Below, one piece after another: positions 17,617 through 26,911 of a DNA stretch of 64,000 nt. The DNA is from Peptacetobacter sp900550335 (lineage in GTDB: Bacteria > Bacillota > Clostridia > Peptostreptococcales > Peptostreptococcaceae), in contig NZ_CP180001.1 in the NCBI RefSeq assembly GCF_047528295.1, positions 1-64,000 on the forward strand. Direction: 5' to 3'. Within the stretch, counting starts at the first letter, position 1, and every line of letters starts with the position of its first letter. The notes beneath the pieces were generated by a model. The model had not been told where the DNA came from, ran no database searches, and saw nothing but the letters and a program-made list of their open reading frames with translations. A program made the position numbers and the translations under genes.

Positions 17617-17621
17617 TTCAT
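17600..17621 (+). other. attR, right attachment core
   Basis: This is a 22-base exact copy of 7882-7903. Outside it begins chromosomal sequence leading to the transporter-operon terminator. Confidence 0.9.
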
Positions 17622-17638
17622 GCCTATAATTAAAAAAA

Positions 17639-17670
17639 AGAAGGATAACATCTTTAAATGCTATCCTTCT
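17639..17670 (-). terminator. Terminator of the amino-acid ABC transporter operon
   Basis: AGAAGGATA and TATCCTTCT form a 9-bp stem; on the minus strand it is followed by eight T. It stands 45 bases after the ATPase stop. Confidence 0.85.
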
Positions 17671-17715
17671 AGGCTGATTTTATATAATTAACTCAAGAGA
17701 GTAATTAAGCAATCC

Positions 17716-18441
17716 TTAAGATAATACTTTTGCAAAGAACTCTTTTGTTCTTTCATGTGTTGGATTGTTGAATACTTCTTCTGGAGTATTATCTTCTATT
17801 ATTTTTCCTTCATCTACAAATATAACTCTATCTGCTACTTCTTTAGCGAATCCCATTTCGTGAGTTACTATTGCCATAGTCATACCATCCTGTGCTAGTT
17901 CTTTTATAACTTCAAGAACTTCTTTAACCATTTCTGGGTCAAGTGCTGATGTAGGTTCGTCAAATAGCATCATATCAGGCTCCATAGCAAGTGCTCTTGC
18001 TATAGCAATTCTCTGTTTCTGACCACCTGATAACTGTGCTGGATAAGTATCCTTCTTATCGTAAAGCCCTACTCTTTTTAGTAGAACTTCTGCTTTCTTT
18101 TCAGCTTCTTCTTTGCTCATTTTTTTAAGAGTTATAGGAGCTAGAGTTACATTTTCTAGTATTGTTTTGTGTGGGAAAAGATTGAAGTGCTGGAACACCA
18201 TCCCTATGTTCTGTCTTACTTCATCTATATTTGTATTTTTATCTACTAAGCTTTTTCCTTCGAATATTATATCCCCTGATGTAGGAGTTTCTAAAAGGTT
18301 CATACATCTTAATATTGTACTTTTACCTGATCCTGATGGACCTATTATAACTAGTATTTCACCTTTTTCAATTTCTAAATCTATACCTTTTAGTACCTCG
18401 TGGTCACCAAAAGATTTATGTAAATCTTTTATCGTAATCAT
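17716..18441 (-). CDS. Polar amino-acid ABC transporter, ATP-binding protein (241 aa)
   Basis: This is the cytoplasmic ATPase that powers uptake. It has Walker A GPSGSGKSTILRC, the signature LSGGQKQRIAIARALAM, Walker B MMLFDEPTSALDPE and the H-loop THEM, all typical of the GlnQ/HisP/ArtP group. The ATG at 18441 is used rather than a GTG 9 bases earlier. It is the last gene of an operon with two binding proteins and one permease, under T-box control, so the substrate is an amino acid. Confidence 0.93.
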   Translation of the reverse strand: MITIKDLHKSFGDHEVLKGIDLEIEKGEILVIIGPSGSGKSTILRCMNLLETPTSGDIIFEGKSLVDKNTNIDEVRQNIGMVFQHFNLFPHKTILENVTLAPITLKKMSKEEAEKKAEVLLKRVGLYDKKDTYPAQLSGGQKQRIAIARALAMEPDMMLFDEPTSALDPEMVKEVLEVIKELAQDGMTMAIVTHEMGFAKEVADRVIFVDEGKIIEDNTPEEVFNNPTHERTKEFFAKVLS

Positions 18442-18466
18442 AATTCTCACTTTCCTTTATCTATAA

Positions 18467-19138
18467 TTAATTTGATGCAGCCATCTTCTTTTCAAGAAGA
18501 CCAACTAGTTTTGATAGAGTAAATGTTAATACGAAGTAGATTGCCGCTGCGAAAAGATATGGGCCAAAACTATCGTATGTAGCATTTTTAACTGTATTAG
18601 CAGTAAACATTATGTCGATTACTCCTATGAATGATAGTATTGCTGATTCTTTTACTAATGAAACAAATTCATTTGCTAATGATGGAAGTATATTTTTAAC
18701 TGCCTGAGGAACTATTACGTGTCTCATAGTTGCCCAGTAGCTAAGCCCTAATGATCTACTTGCTTCCATCTGACCTTTATCTACTGACTGTATTCCAGAT
18801 CTCATTATCTCTGCTACATATGCACCAGAGTTTATAGATAATGCAAAAGCACCTGCTATAAAGTCACTTGGGATTCCAAATAAACTTGGGAAATTAATTC
18901 CAACCTGTGGAAGTCCGTAATATATGATTGATAACTGTACTAAAAGTGGTGTATCACGAATTACTTCTATATATATTGTTGATAATGCTTTGAATATGCC
19001 ATTTTTTGACATTTTAGCTAAGCAAAGTATAAGCCCTATTATAAAACCAAAGAATAATGCTATAAATGATATTTCTATAGTTGTTAATGTTGATTTTATA
19101 AAGGTTGGTAAATATGGTCCTACAAAATCAAAACTCAT
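18467..19138 (-). CDS. Polar amino-acid ABC transporter, permease (223 aa)
   Basis: This is a membrane subunit of the HisM/GlnP type with about five membrane segments. The conserved EAA loop is visible as EASRSLGLSYWATMRHVIVPQA, here shared with the family motif G-x-x-x-x-x-x-x-x-P. AGGAGAG precedes the ATG by 8 bases. Only one permease gene is present, so it presumably forms a homodimer. It lies between the second binding protein and the ATPase. Confidence 0.92.
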   Translation of the reverse strand: MSFDFVGPYLPTFIKSTLTTIEISFIALFFGFIIGLILCLAKMSKNGIFKALSTIYIEVIRDTPLLVQLSIIYYGLPQVGINFPSLFGIPSDFIAGAFALSINSGAYVAEIMRSGIQSVDKGQMEASRSLGLSYWATMRHVIVPQAVKNILPSLANEFVSLVKESAILSFIGVIDIMFTANTVKNATYDSFGPYLFAAAIYFVLTFTLSKLVGLLEKKMAASN

Positions 19139-19195
19139 GTTATATCTCTCCTATCCCCTTACAAAAGAATTCTTATTCTTTATCGTATTTCTTTA

Positions 19196-20017
19196 TTATT
19201 CCTGAGCAGCTAAAGCTGAATTATCTTCTAATGATTTCTGTAAATCGTTAGCTACGAAATCTTTTACTGCTTTATTTATTGCTTCTAAGTATGCTGTGTT
19301 GTTTCCTTTTTTAACTGCTATAGCCATGCTTTCTTCTGCGTCACCTTCTGGTAAGTTGAAGCTAGATAATGCTATACCATCTATCTGATTTACATTTATT
19401 AAACCAACTGTATCATTAACTATTACTGCATCTACATTTCCGTTTTTAAGTTCCATCATTAAATCTGGCACTGATTCAAGAGATTTTAATCCAGTACATC
19501 CTATTTTATTAGCGTATGTTTCCTGTATAGAACCTTTCTGAGCTGCAACTTTCATTGATTTAACCTGATCTTCAGAAGTTATTTTATTTTCTTCACCTTT
19601 TCTTACTATAAGTACGTTTGTACCAGTGTAGTATACATCTGAGAAGTCAACATTTTCTTTTCTTTCTGGAGATGGTGACATTCCTGATATAACCATATCA
19701 ACTTTGTCTGCTTTTAAAGCTCCAACTAATCCATCAAATGTCATTTCTTTTACTTCTACATCTACACCTATTTCTTTTGCTACTGCATTTGCTAAATCAA
19801 CATCAACACCTGCAACTTTATCTGCTCCGTCTTTTGTTGAATGGAATTCAAATGGTGGATAGTCAGCTGACATAGCTACTACTAATTTACCACTTTCTTT
19901 TACTGCATCTAGTTTATCTGCTGCTTCAGAAGATTCTTTTTCTCCTCCGCCACAAGCTACTAAACCTAAAGATAATACCATTGCCATTCCTAAACTTACT
20001 AATTTTTTCATTTTCAT
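19196..20017 (-). CDS. Amino-acid-binding lipoprotein 2 (273 aa)
   Basis: This extracellular substrate-binding protein belongs to SBP family 3. A lipoprotein signal with the lipobox LVAC ends at Cys22. The motif YPPFEFHS starts the binding domain, and GMSPSPERKENVDFSDVYY is the family signature region. It is about two thirds identical to the upstream gene product, so the pair is a tandem duplication; differences may give two related substrate ranges to one transporter. GGAGAG precedes the first ATG. Confidence 0.93.
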   Translation of the reverse strand: MKMKKLVSLGMAMVLSLGLVACGGGEKESSEAADKLDAVKESGKLVVAMSADYPPFEFHSTKDGADKVAGVDVDLANAVAKEIGVDVEVKEMTFDGLVGALKADKVDMVISGMSPSPERKENVDFSDVYYTGTNVLIVRKGEENKITSEDQVKSMKVAAQKGSIQETYANKIGCTGLKSLESVPDLMMELKNGNVDAVIVNDTVGLINVNQIDGIALSSFNLPEGDAEESMAIAVKKGNNTAYLEAINKAVKDFVANDLQKSLEDNSALAAQE

Positions 20018-20098
20018 AATAATTACTCTCCTTCACGTTATAAATTTTTTTATTATTTTTTATTTTAGTCATTATTTAAAATCAGCTTTTATATGTTA

Positions 20099-20938
20099 CT
20101 ATTTGTTTTCCTGTGTTGCTAAATCTGTATTTTCTTTTAATGATTTTTCAAACTCATTAGTTTTGAAGTTACTTACTGCTTTGTTTATTGCTTCTAAGAA
20201 AGCTTTGTTGTTCTCATCCTGTTTTACAGCTGCTGCCATACCTTCTTCAGAATCTCCTGCTGGAAGTTCTAAGTTAGCCTGAACAAGTCCACCCATTTCC
20301 TGCATGTTTAATATACCAACTGTATCGTTTACTACTACTGCATCTACATTTCCATTTTTAAGTTCTGTCATTACATCTGGTATAGCTTCAAGAGATTTTA
20401 TAGAAGTACAGCCAAGTTTTGTTACATATGCTTCCTGTATTGAACCTTTCTGAACTGCTATTTTAAGATTTTTTAATTCATCTACTGATTTTATTTTATC
20501 TTCTTCTCCTTCTTTAACTGCTACTATGTTTTTACCAGTGTAGTATAAATCTGTAAAGTCTACACTTTTATCACGTTCTGGTGTTGGAGACATTCCTGAA
20601 AGTATGATATCAATTTTATCTGCTTTTAATGCTCCTATAAGTCCATCAAATGTTATTTCTTTGAATTCTGCCTCTACACCTAATTCTTTAGCTATTGCTT
20701 CTCCTAGATCTTTGTCAACTCCTGCTATTTGATCTGAGCCACTAGCTGTTGAGTGGAACTCAAATGGTGGGTAGTCTGGGTATATACCTACAACTAATTT
20801 TCCACTTTCTTTTACTTGTTCTAATTTGTCTGACGTCGATGAAGTTGAAGCTTCTTTATCTTCTCCTCCACCACAGGCTACTAAGCCTAAAGATAATACC
20901 ATTGCCATTCCTAAGCTGATTAATTTTTTCATTTTCAT
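20099..20938 (-). CDS. Amino-acid-binding lipoprotein 1 (279 aa)
   Basis: This is the first gene of the transporter operon. It has the same signal peptide as its paralog (lipobox LVAC, Cys22), a Ser/Thr-rich linker, YPPFEFHS, and ILSGMSPTPERDKSVDFTDLYY. AAAGGAG precedes the ATG by 10 bases. The leader upstream is a T-box RNA, so uncharged tRNA turns on this gene. The amino acid may be arginine if the specifier codon is AGA. Confidence 0.93.
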   Translation of the reverse strand: MKMKKLISLGMAMVLSLGLVACGGGEDKEASTSSTSDKLEQVKESGKLVVGIYPDYPPFEFHSTASGSDQIAGVDKDLGEAIAKELGVEAEFKEITFDGLIGALKADKIDIILSGMSPTPERDKSVDFTDLYYTGKNIVAVKEGEEDKIKSVDELKNLKIAVQKGSIQEAYVTKLGCTSIKSLEAIPDVMTELKNGNVDAVVVNDTVGILNMQEMGGLVQANLELPAGDSEEGMAAAVKQDENNKAFLEAINKAVSNFKTNEFEKSLKENTDLATQENK

Positions 20939-21049
20939 ATGAAACCACTCCTTTTTTTAATTTTTTCCTTTTGTTTTTTAGTTTTTTTAGTTTTTTGGTA
21001 TTTTGTCGCCAATCTGAATTGGTAGTTCAGATACAACTGTCCAGTTTTG

Positions 21050-21446
21050 AGTAATAAAAAAGTCCCTTAGCTAATTTTACTTAGCTAAGAGACGAATCAA
21101 CCGCGTTACCACTCTTATTGATAGGTTTTAAATACTTGATAGTAATTAGTAAATTCTTTTATATTTCAGCCTTTCGAATTTTGGAAATAAAAAAATCTCT
21201 TAGTCCGAAGACTAAGAGACGAATTAACCGCGTTACCACTCTTATTGATAAGTATTTCTACCTACCCTCTCAAACCCTTAAGGCGGGCGACCTGATTCCA
21301 TACTACTATTTCTGGAACCATCCTCAAAAGTTCTCTTCACTCTATACTTCATTATCGGACTCACACCAAACTCCGACTCGCTGGAAATCCATTATAGGCT
21401 ACTCTCTTCATCACTGGATTTATTTGTCTTTCAGTTGTTGATTATT
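21050..21446 (-). promoter_or_regulatory. T-box riboswitch leader with two antiterminator/terminator modules
   Basis: The T-box core (minus strand AAGAGTGGTAACGCGG) occurs twice, at 21228-21246 and 21101-21119. Each is followed by an intrinsic terminator: 21196-21219 (10-bp stem, UUCG loop, T7) and 21062-21093 (13-bp stem, T6). Only one Stem I is present (about 21270-21440), with an AGTA-box and GGTGTGAGTCCG loop. The second module has only about 70 bases of linker before it, so it is a duplication of the 3' half alone. Aligning the specifier bulge with known T-boxes gives AGA (Arg), with GAG (Glu) possible. Confidence 0.88.
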
Positions 21447-21475
21447 ATTATACTTTTACTATTTCCTTTTGTCAA
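21447..21475 (-). promoter_or_regulatory. Consensus promoter of the transporter operon
   Basis: On the minus strand TTGACA (21470-21475) and TATAAT (21447-21452) are 17 bases apart, a perfect sigma-A match. Confidence 0.9.
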
Positions 21476-21494
21476 CAATTTTTTGAAAATTTTT

Positions 21495-23387
21495 TTACTT
21501 CTTTATTTTTACTCTTTTATTTGTATCTTCCATCTCTTTTACAAATCTAGAAACCCGTATTTTTTTTGAATATCTATTTTGTGGTGAGCTTATACAAACA
21601 TTATTCTTTGCCCTAGTCACAGCAACATACATAAGTCTTCTTTCTTCTTCAATCTGAGAAAATTTCTTTTCTTCATCATCTGTATCGTATGTTTTTTCAT
21701 GTGGAGAAATTCCTTCACTTGCTCCAATTACATATACATTTTCAAATTCAAGGCCTTTTGCACTGTGCATTGTTGTAAACACAACCCCATCCTGCTGAGA
21801 ATTTAAAGTATTTTCTTCTGCCTTCTTCTTTATCAACTCAATATGTTCTAAAAATTCTTTTATAGTTTTAAAATTAGCTGCAGAACTTTCAAACTCATTC
21901 ATTATTTCAATTATTCCAGCAGGTTTTATTTTTCTATTTTGGCAATAATCTAGTATATATCTATCGTAATCTAAAGTAGACCTTATGTATGATATGGCGT
22001 ATTTTGGCCGCAATGTTTTAATATATCCCATATCTATATCTAGTTCTTCTAAGGTCCTAAGCTGTATCTTTTTTAAATCACAATCAGACATAAGACATCC
22101 TAAGAAGTTTTTAGAGGCCTTTGCCTTTGATATAGCCACCTTAGGAATGTATCTAAGAGGTCTATTTATTATTCTCTCCCAATCTAAAGCTCTATTTGGA
22201 TCTAAAGCCAATTTCAAATACGATATAATATCACAAATTGCCCAATGGCTGTATATTGTTACAACAGAATCCTTTACACTAAACGGAATTCTCATATTCA
22301 TAAAAACATCTACAAGTGCTCTCGATTGAATATTTGTCCTATATATAACAGCGTATTCACTGTATTCATCGTCATTTTCTTGTACTTTTTTCTGAATTTC
22401 TTTTGCTATAAATGTTGCTTCTTCCTCTGGATCATAAGGCTCTATATATCTAACAGAAGCACCTCCTCCAGATGCACATTTTATAGTCTTTTCAAACCTA
22501 TTTAAATTATTTTTTATAAGATTATTTGATATATCTATTATCTCTTTTTTAGAGCGATAATTTACATCTAAAAATATCTTTTCTGTTCCTTTAAAATACT
22601 TTTCAAATTCAAGTAAAAAGTCCGGTCTAGCCCCTCTAAATCCGTAAATACTCTGATCCTCATCTCCAACAGCAAATATATTGTTTAGTGGATTTGCTAT
22701 CATTCTTATAATCTCAAATTGAACTCTATTTATATCCTGAAACTCATCTATTAGTATATATTTATAAACATTTCTTACAAATTCAAGCCTTTGAGGATAC
22801 TCTTTTAGCATATAATAAGTTCTTATAAGCATATCGTCAAAGTCTATTTTTCTTGCATTTTCTTTGTATGCCTCATACATAGAATAAACCCTTGTAAAAT
22901 CATCCTTTGTAAGCACATCAGATTGATACTCTGCTGGATTCATAAGTTCATTCTTTATATATGAAATCTCGGTCATTATCTGAGTAATTGTATCATCGTC
23001 ATCTGTATTTTCTATTTTTAAATTTTTTACTATATTTTTTATAGCATATCTCTTTTCTTTATCATCTACAATACTTTTAAGCTGTAGGTTCTCAAAATAT
23101 CTCAGGATTTTAAAAAATACTGAATGGAAAGTTCCGCAAGTTACCTTAGATAATCTAATATCATCAGATATAGCTCTTATCCTATTTTTCATTTCCATAG
23201 ATGATGCTTTTGTAAAACTTATAGCTAAAATTCTAGCTGCAGGTACATTTTTTTCAAGCACCATATTCGCAATTCTATAGGTTATAACCCTCGTCTTTCC
23301 AGAACCAGGACCTGCAAGAACCATGCACGGTCCTTCGATATGCTCTACAGCTTTTAATTGATTTTGATTCAAGCTATCTAAATTCAT
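21495..23387 (-). CDS. UvrD/Rep-family ATP-dependent DNA helicase (630 aa)
   Basis: This is a superfamily 1A 3'-5' helicase. Motif I is AGPGSGKT, motif II DEFQDIN, motif III GDEDQSIYGFRGA, motif V TMHSAKGLEF and motif VI VAVTRAK. At 630 residues it is shorter than PcrA/UvrD (about 720) and lacks their long C-terminal tail, so it is probably a second, UvrD-like repair helicase and not PcrA. The start ATG has only a weak TAGGG site. It stands alone, upstream of the T-box operon on the same strand. Confidence 0.9.
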   Translation of the reverse strand: MNLDSLNQNQLKAVEHIEGPCMVLAGPGSGKTRVITYRIANMVLEKNVPAARILAISFTKASSMEMKNRIRAISDDIRLSKVTCGTFHSVFFKILRYFENLQLKSIVDDKEKRYAIKNIVKNLKIENTDDDDTITQIMTEISYIKNELMNPAEYQSDVLTKDDFTRVYSMYEAYKENARKIDFDDMLIRTYYMLKEYPQRLEFVRNVYKYILIDEFQDINRVQFEIIRMIANPLNNIFAVGDEDQSIYGFRGARPDFLLEFEKYFKGTEKIFLDVNYRSKKEIIDISNNLIKNNLNRFEKTIKCASGGGASVRYIEPYDPEEEATFIAKEIQKKVQENDDEYSEYAVIYRTNIQSRALVDVFMNMRIPFSVKDSVVTIYSHWAICDIISYLKLALDPNRALDWERIINRPLRYIPKVAISKAKASKNFLGCLMSDCDLKKIQLRTLEELDIDMGYIKTLRPKYAISYIRSTLDYDRYILDYCQNRKIKPAGIIEIMNEFESSAANFKTIKEFLEHIELIKKKAEENTLNSQQDGVVFTTMHSAKGLEFENVYVIGASEGISPHEKTYDTDDEEKKFSQIEEERRLMYVAVTRAKNNVCISSPQNRYSKKIRVSRFVKEMEDTNKRVKIKK

Positions 23388-23533
23388 ATTTTTAAGCCCT
23401 ACTTTCTAAAAAATTTTAATTTCAATTTTATGCACTACATTTCAATTTTTTTAATTGTATATATTACTTTTAATTCTTATCTATTACAATTATTACCCTT
23501 TTTATCTGTTTTTATCTATTCTAATTTTAATAA

Positions 23534-25117
23534 TTATTCATTTACAACTGTTAGAGTAGATATACTTTTAAGTTCTTCTAAGACATAAGGAGAATTGTCC
23601 TGAGATGTCATAACTGTTATCAAATCTCCATGAATTAGAGTTAAATCTCCTTTTGGGATTATTTCCTTCTCTCCTCTATTTACAGCAACGATTAAAGATG
23701 TTTCCGGCCATTTTATATCTTTTATTTTTTTACCGTCAGCCATACAGTCCATGTCAATCGAAACTTCAAGAAGAGTTTTCTGTTTTGAAGTCCCCTTATA
23801 TTCATTTGCACTGTGTTCTCTTGCAAGAAGCCTATCAAGTAAGCTTTCATATATAGGTTCTCCTTTTAACACATCAGATGTAAGCTGTGCAACTACGCTG
23901 ACTATTGCTAGAGGTAATAAATGAGCAAGCGATCCTGTCATTTCTGATATTAGTATTATTCCTGTTATAGGTGCTTTTACTATTGCCGCAAAATGTCCTG
24001 CCATAGCAAGCACAACAAAATTCATTATATATATACTAGGAATTCCAAGATATCTTATTGATACAAGTCCTACTATATTTCCAACAAGTGCACCAAGAAC
24101 TAAAAGTGGGAAGAATATCCCCCCAGGAACCCCTGAGCCAAAACAAATAAATGTAAATATAAATTTAACCACTAAAAATATCATAAGTGTTATAAGCATG
24201 AAATCTGTGCTCTGAAGCTCCATTATAAGCTCATGTCCACCACCTATAAGTATTGGAGAAATCATTCCTATAATTCCGGTTATAAAGAACGGTATCATTA
24301 TTTTTACATATCTATTTAATTTACTTTCTTTAAACATTTTCTGAGTTTTTAGTATTCCACTATTGAATATAACACCGCTAATTCCAACAGCTATACCTAA
24401 TATTATAAGTACCCAGTAGTATTTTATCGGCATTATATTTAACTGATTAAACTTTAAAGATGGTATTATACCAAAGAACTGTTTTGCAACACAATCGGCT
24501 GTAAGTGATGCAATCATAGCAGATAATAAAATCATTGGTGAGAAGTTTTTATGAGCCTCCTCAAGTGCAAACATAACACCAGACATAGGTGCATTAAATG
24601 CGGCAGAAAGACCTGCACTTGCTCCACAAGTAGTTAAATATACTTCTTCATAATCTGGTTTCTTTCCTTTTTTAGAGAATTCTTCACCTATACAACCACC
24701 CATCTGAACAGAAGGGCCTTCTCTCCCTACAGAAAGACCAGCACCAAGACAGATTATTCCACCTACAAATTTATAAAATAATACCTTCATCCGGTTTATA
24801 CTCAATTTTCTCGAAAGTATTCCCTCTAATTGTGGAATTCCACTCCCTGAAATCATAGGTTCTTTTTTTACAAATTCCGCAACTATAAACGCTGATGCAG
24901 CTAGTAGTATAAATACAGCTGGAATCATTAAAATGTTACGGTCTGCATAGCTATAAAGATAATTAAAGAATACAGCCAGTTTTGATGCAAGTATTCTGTA
25001 AACAACTATAACAATACCTGTTATTATTCCAACAGCTAACGAATCTAAAATAAGTCTATTTTTTATATTCCTTGTCCTTTGAAATATATCAGAAATTCTA
25101 AATCTTTTCCCGTCCAT
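23534..25117 (-). CDS. ClC-family chloride channel/antiporter with TrkA-C domain (527 aa)
   Basis: This is an integral membrane Cl- transporter. The selectivity motifs are GSGIPQ, GREGPSVQMG (the E is the gating glutamate of antiporters) and GSGVPGGIFFP. About ten hydrophobic segments span residues 25-430. The last 80 residues form a TrkA-C (RCK-C) regulatory domain (GKKIKDIKW, then GDLITVM), a known combination in Firmicutes. The ATG at 25117 has AGAGGTG upstream, so the longer frame starting 39 bases earlier is not used. Confidence 0.93.
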   Translation of the reverse strand: MDGKRFRISDIFQRTRNIKNRLILDSLAVGIITGIVIVVYRILASKLAVFFNYLYSYADRNILMIPAVFILLAASAFIVAEFVKKEPMISGSGIPQLEGILSRKLSINRMKVLFYKFVGGIICLGAGLSVGREGPSVQMGGCIGEEFSKKGKKPDYEEVYLTTCGASAGLSAAFNAPMSGVMFALEEAHKNFSPMILLSAMIASLTADCVAKQFFGIIPSLKFNQLNIMPIKYYWVLIILGIAVGISGVIFNSGILKTQKMFKESKLNRYVKIMIPFFITGIIGMISPILIGGGHELIMELQSTDFMLITLMIFLVVKFIFTFICFGSGVPGGIFFPLLVLGALVGNIVGLVSIRYLGIPSIYIMNFVVLAMAGHFAAIVKAPITGIILISEMTGSLAHLLPLAIVSVVAQLTSDVLKGEPIYESLLDRLLAREHSANEYKGTSKQKTLLEVSIDMDCMADGKKIKDIKWPETSLIVAVNRGEKEIIPKGDLTLIHGDLITVMTSQDNSPYVLEELKSISTLTVVNE

Positions 25118-25279
25118 AAATTCACCTCTTGTATTATTATTAAAAAATTTATTCAAATTTTACTTTTGATTATTACTTTACTTGAAATTTACATACTCTA
25201 TTAGTATATCATAAATTTTCTTAAAAAAAGATTTTGCCACTATTCCAACTATTTTCATTACATATATTTGCATAAAAAA

Positions 25280-25300
25280 AAGACCTTTTAAAAAGGTCTT
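25280..25300 (-). terminator. Terminator of tRNA-Ser
   Basis: AAGACCTTTT and AAAAGGTCTT form a stem just after the tRNA; the minus strand continues with eight T. Confidence 0.85.
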
Positions 25301-25305
25301 AATAC

Positions 25306-25399
25306 TGGCGGAGAAGGAGGGATTCGAACCCTCGCACCGGTGTTACCCAGCCTAAACCCTTAGCAGGGGCTCCTCTTATAGCCTCTTGAGTACTTCTCC
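25306..25399 (-). tRNA. tRNA-Ser(GCU)
   Basis: This is a class II tRNA of 94 bases including an encoded CCA. The acceptor stem is GGAGAAG/CTTCTCC with discriminator G. The anticodon loop CTGCTAA gives anticodon GCT, the variable arm is long, and the T-arm contains GGTTCGAATCC. It is a single gene with its own terminator. Confidence 0.95.
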
Positions 25400-25514
25400 G
25401 AATACTCTTTATATTCTACCTTAATAAAGTATATTAGTCAATACATTTAAATATAATAATAAATATTCGATACCATTATAAAAAATATATTAATAATTTA
25501 TTAACATTCTATAA

Positions 25515-25543
25515 TTGAATTGTCTTTTTTTAAGGAGTATAAT
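25515..25543 (+). promoter_or_regulatory. Promoter of the amidohydrolase gene
   Basis: TTGAAT (25515-25520) and TATAAT (25538-25543) are 17 bases apart, 43 bases before the start codon. Confidence 0.75.
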
Positions 25544-25585
25544 AAAATTGTAACAATTTTTAAAATTTTAAGGGGGAATTATAAT

Positions 25586-26827
25586 ATGATTATCTGCACA
25601 AAATATTTAATCACAGGTGATGGTAAGACAGTGCTAGAGGATAAAGCTGTTTTAACTGATGAACAAGGAAAAATTAAAAAAATTTCTACAAAAGAAGATT
25701 TAATAGCTAACTTCCCTAATGAAGAAGTTAAAGACTTTGGAAATGCTACTCTACTACCAGGACTTTGTGATATGCATGTCCATTTAGGTTATTATTTCTC
25801 TCAACCAGATACTTTTAATTACAATGATCAGTTAATTACTATGTTTGCTGTACAGCATGCACAGTCTGCATTTGAAAGAGGTATAACTTCTGTAAGAGAT
25901 ATGACTTCTGCTAGAAAATTATGCTCAACTATGAAATTAGCTGCTGAAAAAGGTTATTTAGTACTTCCTCGTATAACTCATGTCGACAATGGTATGTGTA
26001 TGACTGGTGGACATGGATATGATGATGATATAGCTCAGGTTGATGGACCTTGGGAAATAAGAAAAGAAATAAGAAGACAGGTTAGAGATGGCGCAGAATG
26101 GGTTAAAGTTCTAACTACTCATAGAAGCCATATACCAGAATTCACTCAAGAAGAATTAGATGCAGCAGTAGACGAATGCCATAGAAGAGGAATAAAATGC
26201 GGTGTTCATGCAGGAACTCATCCTGGAATTCAGATGTGTATAGATGCTGGATTTGATACTATAGAACATGGTACTTTCTTAACATTAGAACAGGCAGAAC
26301 AGATGGCTAAAAATGGTCAGGCTTGGACTCCAACTATAATGGCATATACTTATTTATATGAAGTTTGCAAAGAAACTTTAGAAAAATATAAAGATTCTCC
26401 TGCAAATGATATAGTTATGCAGAAAGAATTAGCAAACTATGAATACTTTGAACCAGCTTATAAAGCATATAGAGATAACTTCAAAAAACTTTACGATACA
26501 GGTGTTACAGTATTAGCTGGAACAGATATGGTAATGTATGGTTCTCCACTACTTCCTTTAAATAGAGAACTTCAGTACATGGTTGAATACGGTATAACTC
26601 CTGTTCAGGCTATACAGACTGCAACAGAAAACCCAGCAAAAGTTTTAGGTGTTTCTGAATTAAGAGGTCTTGTAAAAGAAGGTCTTGATGCGGATTTACT
26701 AGTTGTAGAAGGAAATTTAAGTGAAGATATAACTTGCATAAATAATGTTAAATTTGTAGCTCTTGGTGGTAAAAAAGTATTTGAAGATGGTGTTAGATTT
26801 GTTGGAACTAACAAAATGTTCATGTAA
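25586..26827 (+). CDS. Metal-dependent amidohydrolase (413 aa)
   Basis: This is a cytoplasmic hydrolase of the amidohydrolase superfamily. Metal ligands are visible as HVH in LCDMHVHLGYY, a bridging Lys in AEWVKVL, His in GVHAGTHPG, His in DTIEHGTF and Asp in AGTDMVMYG. This set and the overall order match the imidazolonepropionase-like / Xaa-Pro dipeptidase branch, so cyclic amides or dipeptides are possible substrates; no neighbour narrows this down. AGGGGG precedes the ATG at 25586, making the upstream 22 codons of the frame non-coding. It is one of few plus-strand genes and has its own promoter and terminator. Confidence 0.88.
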   Translation: MIICTKYLITGDGKTVLEDKAVLTDEQGKIKKISTKEDLIANFPNEEVKDFGNATLLPGLCDMHVHLGYYFSQPDTFNYNDQLITMFAVQHAQSAFERGITSVRDMTSARKLCSTMKLAAEKGYLVLPRITHVDNGMCMTGGHGYDDDIAQVDGPWEIRKEIRRQVRDGAEWVKVLTTHRSHIPEFTQEELDAAVDECHRRGIKCGVHAGTHPGIQMCIDAGFDTIEHGTFLTLEQAEQMAKNGQAWTPTIMAYTYLYEVCKETLEKYKDSPANDIVMQKELANYEYFEPAYKAYRDNFKKLYDTGVTVLAGTDMVMYGSPLLPLNRELQYMVEYGITPVQAIQTATENPAKVLGVSELRGLVKEGLDADLLVVEGNLSEDITCINNVKFVALGGKKVFEDGVRFVGTNKMFM

Positions 26828-26858
26828 ATTATTTATAAATTAATAGATATATAAAAAT

Positions 26859-26882
26859 GGCTGTCAATAAAATTTGACAGCC
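26859..26882. terminator. Bidirectional terminator between convergent genes
   Basis: GGCTGTCAA and TTGACAGCC form a 9-bp stem, with T-rich sequence after it on both strands. It serves the amidohydrolase gene and the PHP gene. Confidence 0.8.
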
Positions 26883-26911
26883 TATTTTTATTAATTTTTA
26901 TATCATTTAGT

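Larger units (their letters stand above)
7882..17621. mobile_element. Integrated 9.7-kb element, phage-satellite (PICI-like) architecture
   Basis: The element is bounded by 22-bp direct repeats and internal 24-bp integrase-arm-like repeats. Gene order from the right end is integrase and CI-like repressor (plus strand), then divergent Cro-like regulator, excisionase-like protein, replisome organizer, DnaB-like helicase, four small proteins, a hairpin-rich segment, and an ArpU-like regulator at the left end. No capsid, portal, large terminase, tail, lysis or conjugation gene is present. This matches the int/repressor versus xis/replication layout of Gram-positive phage-inducible islands; a defective prophage remnant is the main alternative. 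Confidence 0.8.
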
